5,004 nucleotides of DNA, taken from assembly GCA_002478505.1 (NCBI GenBank), contig DLOP01000010.1, positions 26,695-31,698 of the forward strand. Direction: 5' to 3'. Below the pieces are notes generated by a model. The model had not been told where the DNA came from and ran no database searches. It saw only the letters and a list, made by a program, of their open reading frames with translations. This DNA comes from Lachnospiraceae bacterium UBA7481 (GTDB lineage: Bacteria; Bacillota; Clostridia; Lachnospirales; Lachnospiraceae). The translations under genes were made by a program, and so were the position numbers. How positions within the stretch are numbered: the first letter of the stretch is position 1; the number at the start of each line of letters is the position of its first letter. Shown here piece after piece: positions 1 to 5,004 of the stretch.

Positions 1-86
1 GCGAAGCGGTTCCTGTTGTACAGAAGACAGGGTTCGCGAAGCGGTTCCTGTTGTACAGAAGACAGGGTTCGCAAAGCGGTTCCTGT
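1..86. repeat. 35-bp tandem direct repeat, two full copies plus a partial third
   Basis: Two identical 35-bp units occupy 1-35 and 36-70. A third begins at 71 and matches the unit's first 16 bases (GCGAAGCGGTTCCTGT) with one G-to-A change at 73, then diverges after 86. The downstream bases 92-99 still resemble the unit's CAGGGT segment, so the third copy may be a shortened, decayed unit that supplies the AGGGG ribosome-binding site of the next gene. Each unit junction forms the 8-bp palindrome TTCGCGAA, and each unit contains CCTGT and ACAGG in inverted orientation. The period is not a multiple of three, and all three forward frames are open across the array, so it could be the 3' end of an upstream gene (frame 2 stops at 86-88, frame 3 at 144-146) or noncoding. 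The array is cut by the window edge, so its copy number is unknown. Confidence 0.9.
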
Positions 87-93
87 AATATGC

Positions 94-98
94 AGGGG
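94..98 (+). promoter_or_regulatory. Ribosome-binding site that sets the start of the STM4012-like gene
   Basis: AGGGG lies 7 nt before the ATG at 106. The frame is open back to position 1, so upstream starts such as the ATG at 16 are possible. The one at 16 lies inside the repeat array, where the reading frame encodes a low-complexity Arg/Gly/Ser peptide with no family resemblance. The ATG at 106 is therefore preferred. Confidence 0.6.
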
Positions 99-105
99 TA
101 TAAGA

Positions 106-1458
106 ATGAACAGATATATTCAATACATGTACAGCTATCCTCATAAGACGGCGTATAGAGCGTTAGAGAATGTCAATTTAAGGGATTACTTTTTCAATCT
201 GGAAGGTGAAGGGCACAGTTTATACCTTCACCTTCCCTTTTGTGAAAGTAAATGCGGTTATTGTAATTTGTTTTCCGTCACAGACTGCAGTCAGATCCAG
301 ATGGACAACTATATTGACGCGGTACTGCGACAGGTGAAACAATATAAAGAAATGCTGCCGCACAGTTCCTCTTTTGATGAGCTTGTCATTGGCGGAGGGA
401 CGCCCTTACTGCTGGAAAACGGGCAGATAGCGCGCGTCTTTGAAGCGGTAGGTACCTATATGCCGATGGGTGCCGACTACAAGGTGATCATAGAGACGGC
501 CCCCAATCAGACCAATCAGGAGAAAGTAAAGCTGCTTAAAGAATTTGGTGTGACAAGGGTCAGTATGGGGATTCAGAGCTTTGACAACGGGGAGCTTCGA
601 TGGCTTGGGAGGAATCATGACAGTGAGTGTGCCGGAGAGGCGGCGTGCCTCTTGTCAAATGCGGGATTTGAGTGTGTCAATTTCGACTTTATCTATGGGC
701 TGCCAGGACAGACAAAAGAAAGTCTGATCCATTCTCTGAGGACGGCTTTTTCCTATGCGCCGGATGAAATATTCCTTTATCCGCTGTATATCAAGCATGG
801 TGTCTGGCTTGAGAGGGAAGGCAGGAAGGAACTGCTGGATTCTGATCATGCGTATGCTTTATACCAGTGCGGCTCGGAGTATTTGAGAGAGAACGGGTAT
901 GCCCAGATATCCATGCGGCGATTTGTCAGAAAGAGTTTGGGGAGTCTGTCGCGGGAGAATGAGTCTTCAGGAAAAGAGCTTCCGGGAAATATGCTTCCGG
1001 AATTCAACGAGTGCGGCTTGAAAAGCGCGTTGTCATTGGGATGCGGCGGAAGAAGTTATCTGGGGAGGCTTCACACCTGTACGCCCTACAGGACGACGAG
1101 GAGCGCTGCGCTGGAAGAAATTGGGCGCTACCAGCGGACGGAAGATTTTTCTTTCGTGACCAATGGAATATTGCTTTCTGATGATGAGATGAAGAGGAGA
1201 TATGTGATAAAGCATTTATTGATTCTTCCCGGAATCTCAAAACAGGCATATAGAAAGGCTTTTCAAGCTGATTTATTGGAGGACTTTCCAATCATAAAGG
1301 ATTGGATGGGGCAGGGCTGGTTGGAAGAACATGGTAGCGGTCAAGTCTATATTGGTCTTACCGTTGAAGGTTTGGGGCTTTCCGACTATATCGGCCCGCA
1401 GCTGATCTCAGAGGAGATTAGGAAGAAAATGCTGGAATGGGAGCGGGAAAATGCATAA
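106..1458 (+). CDS. STM4012-type radical SAM protein (HemW/HemN-like)
   Basis: A 450-aa radical SAM protein related to the HemN/HemW (oxygen-independent coproporphyrinogen oxidase-like) superfamily. The [4Fe-4S]/AdoMet motif CX3CX2C is at C46, C50 and C53, within LHLPFCESKCGYCN. Further family landmarks are GGGTP at 96-100 (AdoMet contact), TRVSMGIQSF at 150-159 and YGLPGQT at 197-203. The C-terminal half carries YAQISMRRF (265-273), GCGGRSY (312-318) and RRYVIKHLL (364-372), which fit the STM4012 family better than HemW itself. True HemN activity is unlikely because HemN carries a CX3CX2CXC motif and here the residue pattern is CGYCN. Expected location is cytoplasmic, with no signal peptide. 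The stop overlaps the start of the next gene by 8 bp (ATGCATAA), so the two are co-transcribed and probably translationally coupled. Substrate and product are unknown. The alternative label is 'coproporphyrinogen III oxidase-like', which is the usual automatic annotation. The motifs are seen in the sequence; the family name is recalled, not searched. Confidence 0.9.
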   Translation: MNRYIQYMYSYPHKTAYRALENVNLRDYFFNLEGEGHSLYLHLPFCESKCGYCNLFSVTDCSQIQMDNYIDAVLRQVKQYKEMLPHSSSFDELVIGGGTPLLLENGQIARVFEAVGTYMPMGADYKVIIETAPNQTNQEKVKLLKEFGVTRVSMGIQSFDNGELRWLGRNHDSECAGEAACLLSNAGFECVNFDFIYGLPGQTKESLIHSLRTAFSYAPDEIFLYPLYIKHGVWLEREGRKELLDSDHAYALYQCGSEYLRENGYAQISMRRFVRKSLGSLSRENESSGKELPGNMLPEFNECGLKSALSLGCGGRSYLGRLHTCTPYRTTRSAALEEIGRYQRTEDFSFVTNGILLSDDEMKRRYVIKHLLILPGISKQAYRKAFQADLLEDFPIIKDWMGQGWLEEHGSGQVYIGLTVEGLGLSDYIGPQLISEEIRKKMLEWERENA

Positions 1459-2944
1459 GAGAACCATTCTTTACAGAGGAAATCTGAAAAGCTGTAATTA
1501 TCGCTGTTCCTACTGTCCTTTTGCCAAGCACAGGGCTTTGCCTATCGAAATGGAGAAAGACCGCCGGAGCTTCGACAGGTTTTGCGACAGCATTGAGAAG
1601 AGGGCACAGTCTTTTTCGATAGGAGCGGTTTTTATCACGCCATATGGGGAGGCCTCCATACACCGTTGGTATTGGGAGGGGCTTTCGCTTCTGGCTGGGA
1701 TTCCTGAAATTGACAGGGTAGGGATGCAGACGAATCTAAGCTTTTCCGTGGAGGAGTGCCTGAAAGGGTTTGAGTTTGCCCATAAACTCTGCATATGGGC
1801 AACCTTTCATCCCGAGATGACGACAGTTGACGAATTTGTATCCAAGTGCCATGAGCTGGTCAAAAATCATGTCATGGTGTGCGCAGGGGCAGTGGGAGTG
1901 CCGGAAAATATACCGTTGTTAAGAGAATTAAGGGAAAAGCTTTCCCCGGTCATTTATCTGTGGATCAATAAAATGGATGGACTGAAAAGGAATTACCGTC
2001 CGGATGAAATAGAGGCCTTTGTCCAGTTAGATCCTTTTTTTACATATGAGCTGAAAAATCCTGATGCCGCTGTGCAAATGTGCGCGGACAGGTGTTTTGT
2101 TGAGGCAGACGGGAAAATACATACCTGCAATATTAGCAGGACGAAGGACATGAATTGGTATGATGCCAGCGAGGAGGAAATATTTGAACCTGTGTGCAGC
2201 CGGAAGAGATGCACCTGCTATCTTGCCTACGGCGGGAGAGCGGATTTCGCTTTAAGAAATATTTTTGGTGAGTATCCGATCTACCGGATTCCTGAGAAAT
2301 TTAGGGCAATCTTCTTCGACTTGGACGGGACATTGATTCCCAATAACATGGATATGGAGTCGGGAATGTCAACCGGGAACCGGTATGGGCGGGGACTTTC
2401 GGTTCGGGTGCGTGAGAAGCTGGCTACACTTAAAGAAATGTGTCCGATTTTTCTTGCAACGTCCATGCCGGAGGCGGATGTAAGGAGAAGATTGAAGGAG
2501 GATATGGATTTATTTCAGGGGTTTATATTTGCATCAGGCGGTTATCTGTGCTTGAGGGAGGAGAATGGACAAAAGGAAAAAGTTTATGCCATAGATGTCA
2601 GTGAGTTATCTGAAGTGATTGAGTTTGGAGAAAGCAGAAAAGCAAAATATGCTGTTTCTATGAAAGATGGAGTGGCGTATAAGGTCACATTGGTCAAAGG
2701 ACATCACAGTGTTTGGAAAGATGCGGAATCTGACAGGATGGCAGAACTTCTGAAAGGGTCAAATTGCCGTTTCTTTGTTGAAGGCAATTGTCTGCAAATC
2801 GTGAGCGGAGGCCGGGACAAGGGGGCGGGCATTAAAGAAATGTGCGGCTGGCTTGGGATTTCCGCGGGGGATGTTCTGGCTGTGGGGAATGATAGGGAAG
2901 ATGCTGCTATGGAAAGGGTTTGTGGGGCATATTTGGAGGTGTAA
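1451..2944 (+). CDS. STM4011-type radical SAM protein fused to a C-terminal HAD phosphatase domain
   Basis: A 497-aa two-domain protein. Residues 1-275 are a radical SAM domain: CX3CX2C at C15, C19 and C22 in SCNYRCSYCPFAK, then FITPYGEA (61-68), GMQTNLS (91-97), WATFHPE (116-122) and YLWINK (169-174), which match the STM4011 family. Cysteines 211, 215, 226, 249, 254 and 256 form a SPASM/twitch-like set that could hold an auxiliary Fe-S cluster. Residues 285-497 are a Cof-like HAD domain: motif I DLDGT (290-294, D290 nucleophile and D292), motif II ATS (336-338), motif III Lys457 in GGRDKGAG and motif IV GNDREDAAM (479-487). A cap region lies between motifs II and III (about 345-450). The HAD part ends only about 10 residues after motif IV, shorter than usual for Cof-type proteins. 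A GGGAG site at 1439-1443 lies 7 nt before the ATG, inside the preceding gene. All catalytic residues seem present. A role in dephosphorylating the pathway intermediate is inference. Confidence 0.9.
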   Translation: MHKRTILYRGNLKSCNYRCSYCPFAKHRALPIEMEKDRRSFDRFCDSIEKRAQSFSIGAVFITPYGEASIHRWYWEGLSLLAGIPEIDRVGMQTNLSFSVEECLKGFEFAHKLCIWATFHPEMTTVDEFVSKCHELVKNHVMVCAGAVGVPENIPLLRELREKLSPVIYLWINKMDGLKRNYRPDEIEAFVQLDPFFTYELKNPDAAVQMCADRCFVEADGKIHTCNISRTKDMNWYDASEEEIFEPVCSRKRCTCYLAYGGRADFALRNIFGEYPIYRIPEKFRAIFFDLDGTLIPNNMDMESGMSTGNRYGRGLSVRVREKLATLKEMCPIFLATSMPEADVRRRLKEDMDLFQGFIFASGGYLCLREENGQKEKVYAIDVSELSEVIEFGESRKAKYAVSMKDGVAYKVTLVKGHHSVWKDAESDRMAELLKGSNCRFFVEGNCLQIVSGGRDKGAGIKEMCGWLGISAGDVLAVGNDREDAAMERVCGAYLEV

Positions 2945-3037
2945 GAGAGAATTTTTCAGGATATCTTGTGCTTTTCAAGAAGAAGTAATATCATAAAAGA
3001 CATGAAAGATGTTTTATATGAATTGTATGATGCTTAA
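2945..3037 (+). other. Open in-frame extension after the HAD stop, possible lost C-terminus
   Basis: After the TAA at 2942-2944 the same frame stays open for 30 codons to a second TAA at 3035-3037. The peptide ends in KDMKDVLYELYDA, which looks like an amphipathic C-terminal helix of the kind that closes HAD domains. Together with the short HAD end after motif IV this suggests that the first TAA may be a recent nonsense mutation or follow a small indel. It may equally be chance, since 30 open codons are not rare. No T-rich intrinsic terminator is visible in this spacer; a TCTTG/CAAGA pair at 2964-2980 has only 5 bp and no T-run. Confidence 0.3.
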
Positions 3038-3058
3038 AATATATTTTTGACGGATAAT
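3031..3058 (+). promoter_or_regulatory. Weak candidate promoter for the DUF6985-like gene
   Basis: GATAAT at 3053-3058 matches a -10 box in five of six positions, with a poor -35 (TGCTTA, 3031-3036) at 16 nt. A TTGACG at 3047-3052 is a good -35 on its own, but 17 nt downstream of it the sequence is only A-rich with no recognisable -10. The change of gene content and the A+T-rich spacer make a separate promoter here plausible, but the exact elements are uncertain. Confidence 0.22.
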
Positions 3059-3077
3059 ACGCACTGAAAAAAATAAA

Positions 3078-3084
3078 AAGGAGG
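3078..3084 (+). promoter_or_regulatory. Perfect Shine-Dalgarno site of the DUF6985-like gene
   Basis: AAGGAGG, fully complementary to the 3' end of 16S rRNA, is placed 7 nt before the ATG at 3092 in an A-rich leader. It fixes the start and implies efficient translation of the 154-aa protein, more so than for the two radical SAM genes. Confidence 0.85.
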
Positions 3085-3091
3085 AATAAAA

Positions 3092-3556
3092 ATGCTAAAT
3101 AATTTACTACTAAATCCAAAGGAATTTGAAATTGATGATCTGGGCGAAGATGAAGGGGAAGGCGTCATTTGCTGTAAGAGACTGATAGAAAAATGGACGC
3201 CCCAACTGGAGACCGAGATGTTGGAAGCCTTTATACGTCTTTATCATGATGAGATGTATGAACAGTGGGGACCTGATGACGAGGAAGAAAGTAAAGAATA
3301 TTGGCCGGAAATAAAATCGCCTGCAGATCTTGTAAAACACACAGGCACAGATGTTACGCTTTATGCTTTGGAAGATGCAGTTTATGCCAGAAGCAAAACA
3401 GGTAATCCCCCGTATGAGTCGCAAAATGTTGCTGTATGTGTCATATTGGTGCTTGATTGTCCATGGGACGAAGAACATGGTTGGGCAGCTGTTTTTATAG
3501 ATGAAAAATTTGTTAAGGTTGATCGTGATATTGTTGATTGTGTTTGGCTGGATTGA
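3092..3556 (+). CDS. Acidic 154-aa protein resembling DUF6985
   Basis: A complete small cytoplasmic-type protein with no signal peptide or membrane segment and a marked excess of Asp/Glu (for example DDLGEDEGEG at 15-24 and DDEEES at 62-67). The middle is probably helical (about 36-58) and leads into WGPDDEEES and WPEIKSPADLVK (71-82). The C-terminal third carries DCPWDEEHGWAAVFIDEKF (122-140). A C-x-WDEEHG-x-x-V segment following 'PEI.s..dL...tG' is what I associate with the DUF6985 family, whose proteins have no established function. The acidic composition, small size and island-like setting would suit an immunity or anti-toxin protein, but nothing in the sequence proves that. It stands apart from the radical SAM genes: a 147-bp gap, its own strong ribosome-binding site and a more A+T-rich composition. 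The ORF is certain; the family name is moderately so. Confidence 0.85.
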   Translation: MLNNLLLNPKEFEIDDLGEDEGEGVICCKRLIEKWTPQLETEMLEAFIRLYHDEMYEQWGPDDEEESKEYWPEIKSPADLVKHTGTDVTLYALEDAVYARSKTGNPPYESQNVAVCVILVLDCPWDEEHGWAAVFIDEKFVKVDRDIVDCVWLD

Positions 3557-3572
3557 TTTTATTTGAAAGTTT

Positions 3573-3878
3573 GTGGAGCAGAACAGAGAGACTTATGAGG
3601 TACTGGCAAAATGAATAGACTGACAAAGGAACAGATTTAATACTGGATGTAGCAGCGGATAAAAAGCAGTATGAGAATGTCCTACAATGGCTGTTAGAGC
3701 ACCAATATAATTTGACCAATACGGCCACACTTGACCAACTTGGATAGTTTACAGCAGGAGCTGCCTGTGTCTCGAGAATTCTTGAAAATACAGCGATTAT
3801 GGAATGTATGAAGCACATTATATGACACATGAAGAACAAGCTATGACATTAGGACGGAGGGTCCATGTACTTATGTAA
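3573..3878 (+). pseudogene. Decayed coding stretch, product not recognised
   Basis: No frame is intact, but protein-like sequence jumps between frames. Frame 3 gives RETYEVLAK up to a TGA at 3612-3614. Frame 1 is open for 42 codons at 3619-3744, containing GTDLILDVAADKKQYENV and LQWLLEHQYNLTNTATLDQL, then a TAG at 3745-3747. It continues for 25 codons containing FTAGAACVSRILENTA to a TGA at 3823. From 3786 frame 3 takes over with DYGMYEAHYMTHEEQAMTLG, ending at the TAA at 3876. Taken together this reads as one gene of roughly 100 residues broken by at least two frameshifts and one or more nonsense changes. I do not recognise the family. A start could not be identified. The lack of any ribosome-binding site plus ATG heading a long ORF argues that it is not expressed as a functional protein. 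Confidence 0.5.
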
Positions 3879-3900
3879 AGATAAGTATGTGGGACTTTTC
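3856..3900 (+). terminator. Long imperfect hairpin, terminator- or attenuator-like
   Basis: GTCCATGTACTTAT (3861-3874) pairs with ATAAGTATGTGGGAC (3881-3895) around the 6-nt loop GTAAAG, with one bulged G at 3893. Pairing can continue outward between GGAGG (3856-3860) and TTTTC (3896-3900). Up to about 19 pairs form, several of them G-U: 3867-3888, 3866-3889, 3860-3896, 3859-3897 and 3857-3899. On the opposite strand those would be A-C mismatches, so the structure favours a + strand RNA. The 3' arm ends in TTTTCTTATTT, compatible with an intrinsic terminator, although the T-run partly belongs to the stem. The left arm contains a GGAGG and an ATG, so the same fold would hide a translation start. 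Terminator, attenuator and leader-peptide control are all possible. Confidence 0.45.
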
Positions 3901-3981
3901 TTATTTGGCTTGCCGAACGGGCAGACTAGGAAGGACAGTGCTGACCGGCAGAAGGAAAGATATAGGTTGGAAAGAATATGA
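3865..3981 (+). CDS. Possible 38-aa leader-like peptide
   Basis: The ATG at 3865 follows GGAGG (3856-3860) by 4 nt, a short but usable spacing, and opens a 38-codon frame to the TGA at 3979-3981. The peptide begins MYLCKDKYVGLFLFGLPNGQ and then becomes strongly charged with many Arg and Lys. Its first ten codons form the loop and 3' arm of the hairpin at 3856-3900, a layout known from leader peptides that control downstream genes by attenuation. No intact gene follows directly; the next is the helicase at 4426, about 450 nt away. It may therefore be an orphaned leader whose target gene was lost, or a chance ORF. Confidence 0.25.
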   Translation: MYLCKDKYVGLFLFGLPNGQTRKDSADRQKERYRLERI

Positions 3982-4314
3982 GGTGGGACAATGTCATTAG
4001 CGACTAGGACAAGCGGATAAAAGCTATGTTGAAGAAGAATATATCTATTCTGTTTCAAAGAATAAACCAATATTATGTTTTTTGAAAAGTGATTATAACC
4101 AAGATTACCGGAGCAGCTTATTTTTTATCCAGTATTAAATGAAAAATACGCAACCGAGATTGCAGCACAGTAGAATGTTTAATACAATGATGACCATAAG
4201 GGTTATGTGACAAAATTCGAGATTGATGACGAATATTTTCTGCAATTTGAAGTTCATGTCGTTGGAGGAGAATATCATCAGGAATTATGGGTTTTGGCAG
4301 AAGAGAGAAATTAA
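3959..4314 (+). pseudogene. Second decayed coding stretch, product not recognised
   Basis: Frame 2 reads DIGWKEYEVGQCH, a TAG at 3998-4000, then RLGQADKSYVEEEYIYSV and SKNKPILCFLKSDYNQDYRS to a TAA at 4136. The likeness then moves to frame 1 at about 4120-4135: FYPVLNEKYATEIAAQ, stops at 4171 and 4180, then an open 43-codon run at 4183-4311. That run contains FEIDDEYFLQFEVHVVGGEY and HQELWVLAEERN and ends at the TAA at 4312-4314. The composition (Tyr/Glu/Asp-rich, alternating strands) looks like a genuine small globular protein of about 110 residues with one frameshift and three internal stops. It may be the 3' part of the same ancestral gene as 3573-3878 or a separate one. The family is not recognised. 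An immunity-type protein would fit the neighbourhood, but this is only a guess. Confidence 0.5.
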
Positions 4315-4374
4315 ACGGGGACTATCATACGCTTTGGAATAGAAGTGTTGTTTTCACATCAATTGGATAACAGC

Positions 4375-4403
4375 TTTACAACATTATTGCTCATAAATAT
4401 CAA
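4375..4403 (+). promoter_or_regulatory. Candidate promoter for the helicase gene
   Basis: TTTACA (4375-4380) is one base off the TTGACA -35 consensus. Seventeen nt downstream, TATCAA (4398-4403) matches four of six positions of TATAAT. Transcription would begin near 4410, giving a very short leader just before the AAGGA ribosome-binding site. No other promoter-like pair as good is seen between the decayed region and the gene. Confidence 0.3.
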
Positions 4404-4412
4404 CCCAAAGAT

Positions 4413-4417
4413 AAGGA
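4413..4417 (+). promoter_or_regulatory. Ribosome-binding site that sets the helicase start
   Basis: AAGGA is spaced 8 nt from the ATG at 4426. The in-frame ATG at 4417 overlaps this site and would have only a weak AAAG upstream, so 4426 is the better start. The frame is open back to 4315, but the residues before 4417 show no helicase-like character. Confidence 0.6.
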
Positions 4418-4425
4418 TGACAGCC

Positions 4426-5004
4426 ATGGGATTTATACAAAATATCATCAATCAATACAGACAAAAGAGAGAGGCCAGAAATGCTGCCTGCAATCAGTAT
4501 ATTGACCAGATGGACCGTGCCATGCAGGAGATATATGGGTTGTTTGCCGATCCGCGATCTGTTATAACGCCGGAAAAAGAGGCTCAGTGGTATGCCCACA
4601 ATTCGCATCTTCTGACAAGCCCCGATGTGCAGAAAACCAGAGGAGCGGTCCGTTTTGGGGAATTGTCGGACAAGCAGGCAAAGCTGCGGCAGGCTACTGG
4701 GGGGCTGAAGCAGCAGATTGTGTGTCACAATGAGCGGGTTCTCCAGATGAAGATACAAGATGCCTATGCTTTGATTGGTAAGGTGGAGGGCAGGGATCTG
4801 GACAAGCAGCAAATGGCATGTATTGTCATGGAGGCCCACAACCATCTGGTACTTGCAGGTGCAGGTACGGGAAAGACCACCACGATTGTGGGAAAAATCA
4901 AGTACCTGATTAAGTCGGGGCAGTGCAGACCTGAGGATATTCTGGTATTGTCCTTTACCAATGTCTCTGCGGCGGAGATGAGCCATCGGATTGTTCAGGA
5001 GACA
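4426..5004 (+). CDS. UvrD/HelD-type superfamily 1 helicase, N-terminal part (cut by window edge)
   Basis: The first 193 codons of an ATP-dependent DNA helicase-like protein; no stop is reached. Residues 1-120 form a charged, largely helical N-terminal region without recognised motifs. The helicase core begins with a Q-motif-like LDKQQMACIV (125-134), then Walker A (motif I) VLAGAGTGKTT (142-152) with K150 as the ATP-binding lysine, then motif Ia VLSFTNVSAAEM (174-185). The order and wording match E. coli helicase IV (HelD) and UvrD/Rep family proteins, where 'LAGAGSGKT' and 'LLAFGRKAAEEM' occupy the same places. The long non-motif N-terminus is closer to HelD than to UvrD, Rep or PcrA, which start at the Q motif. 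A role in DNA repair or as a component of an accessory defence module cannot be decided without the C-terminus. Its base composition is richer in G+C than the decayed region before it. Confidence 0.9.
   Translation, partial: MGFIQNIINQYRQKREARNAACNQYIDQMDRAMQEIYGLFADPRSVITPEKEAQWYAHNSHLLTSPDVQKTRGAVRFGELSDKQAKLRQATGGLKQQIVCHNERVLQMKIQDAYALIGKVEGRDLDKQQMACIVMEAHNHLVLAGAGTGKTTTIVGKIKYLIKSGQCRPEDILVLSFTNVSAAEMSHRIVQET

Noticed and set aside
1..86. CRISPR array
   Set aside because: The 35-bp units are directly adjacent with no spacers between them, so this is a tandem repeat and not a CRISPR.
2..88. C-terminal end of an upstream gene in frame 2, stopping at 86-88
   Set aside because: The frame is open and the 17-nt gap to the next start is operon-like, but the repeat is open in all three frames and no recognisable domain is encoded. 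It cannot be supported without the left flank.
16..105. N-terminal extension of the first radical SAM protein starting at the ATG at 16
   Set aside because: It lies in the tandem repeat and encodes a low-complexity peptide. The ATG at 106 has its own AGGGG site, and the family resemblance starts near there.
2964..2980. Terminator after the STM4011-HAD gene
   Set aside because: The TCTTG/CAAGA stem is only 5 bp with no G+C-rich core and no following T-run.
3110..3478. 122-codon open frame on the minus strand
   Set aside because: It mirrors the DUF6985-like gene, which has a perfect ribosome-binding site and a sensible protein. The antisense peptide has neither.
3772..3785. Imperfect palindrome around AGAATTCT as an operator
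   Set aside because: Only 8 bp are perfect, and it lies inside the decayed coding stretch with no promoter nearby, so chance is the simpler explanation.
4314..4460. Third protein relic in frame 3 (GDYHTLWNRSVVFTS, TAA at 4368, then QLYNIIAHKYQPKDKDDSHG)
   Set aside because: The peptide looks protein-like, but it overlaps the helicase start and has an internal stop. It could be the tail of the relic before it or chance, which is too weak for a feature.
4384..4986. 200-codon open frame on the minus strand
   Set aside because: It is antisense to the helicase, whose Walker A and motif Ia are clear on the + strand. The minus-strand peptide shows no family features.

Overview
The window looks like a chromosomal or island segment from a Gram-positive anaerobe, most likely a member of the Clostridia (Lachnospiraceae-like). 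The basis is strong purine-rich Shine-Dalgarno sites (a perfect AAGGAGG at 3078-3084), frequent AGA/AGG/ATA codons, moderate G+C in the first two genes and protein sequences of Firmicutes character. All intact genes read on the + strand. The organism call is inference from style, not from a marker gene.

Region by region: 1-99 is the end of a 35-bp tandem repeat array that runs off the left edge and ends in the ribosome-binding site of the first gene. 106-1458 and 1451-2944 are two radical SAM genes that overlap by 8 bp. The first is a HemW/HemN-like protein of the STM4012 type. The second is an STM4011-type radical SAM enzyme fused to a C-terminal HAD phosphatase domain. 2945-3091 is a short spacer holding a possible in-frame remnant of the HAD C-terminus, followed by a leader with a strong ribosome-binding site. 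3092-3556 encodes a 154-aa acidic protein resembling DUF6985. 3557-4425 has no intact gene of normal size: it holds two decayed coding stretches broken by stops and frame changes, with a long G-U-rich hairpin between them that encloses the start of a 38-codon ORF. 4426 to the right edge is the N-terminal 193 codons of a UvrD/HelD-type superfamily 1 helicase.

The most interesting part is the radical SAM pair. STM4011 and STM4012 proteins occur together, typically with STM4013 (alkaline-phosphatase/sulfatase-like), STM4014 and STM4015, in an uncharacterised conserved cluster thought to make or modify an unknown product. Here the two radical SAM genes are translationally coupled and a phosphatase is fused onto one of them, so a phosphorylated intermediate is a reasonable guess. 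The missing partners, if present, would lie left of the window. The right half looks like an accessory, decaying region unrelated in function to the pair.
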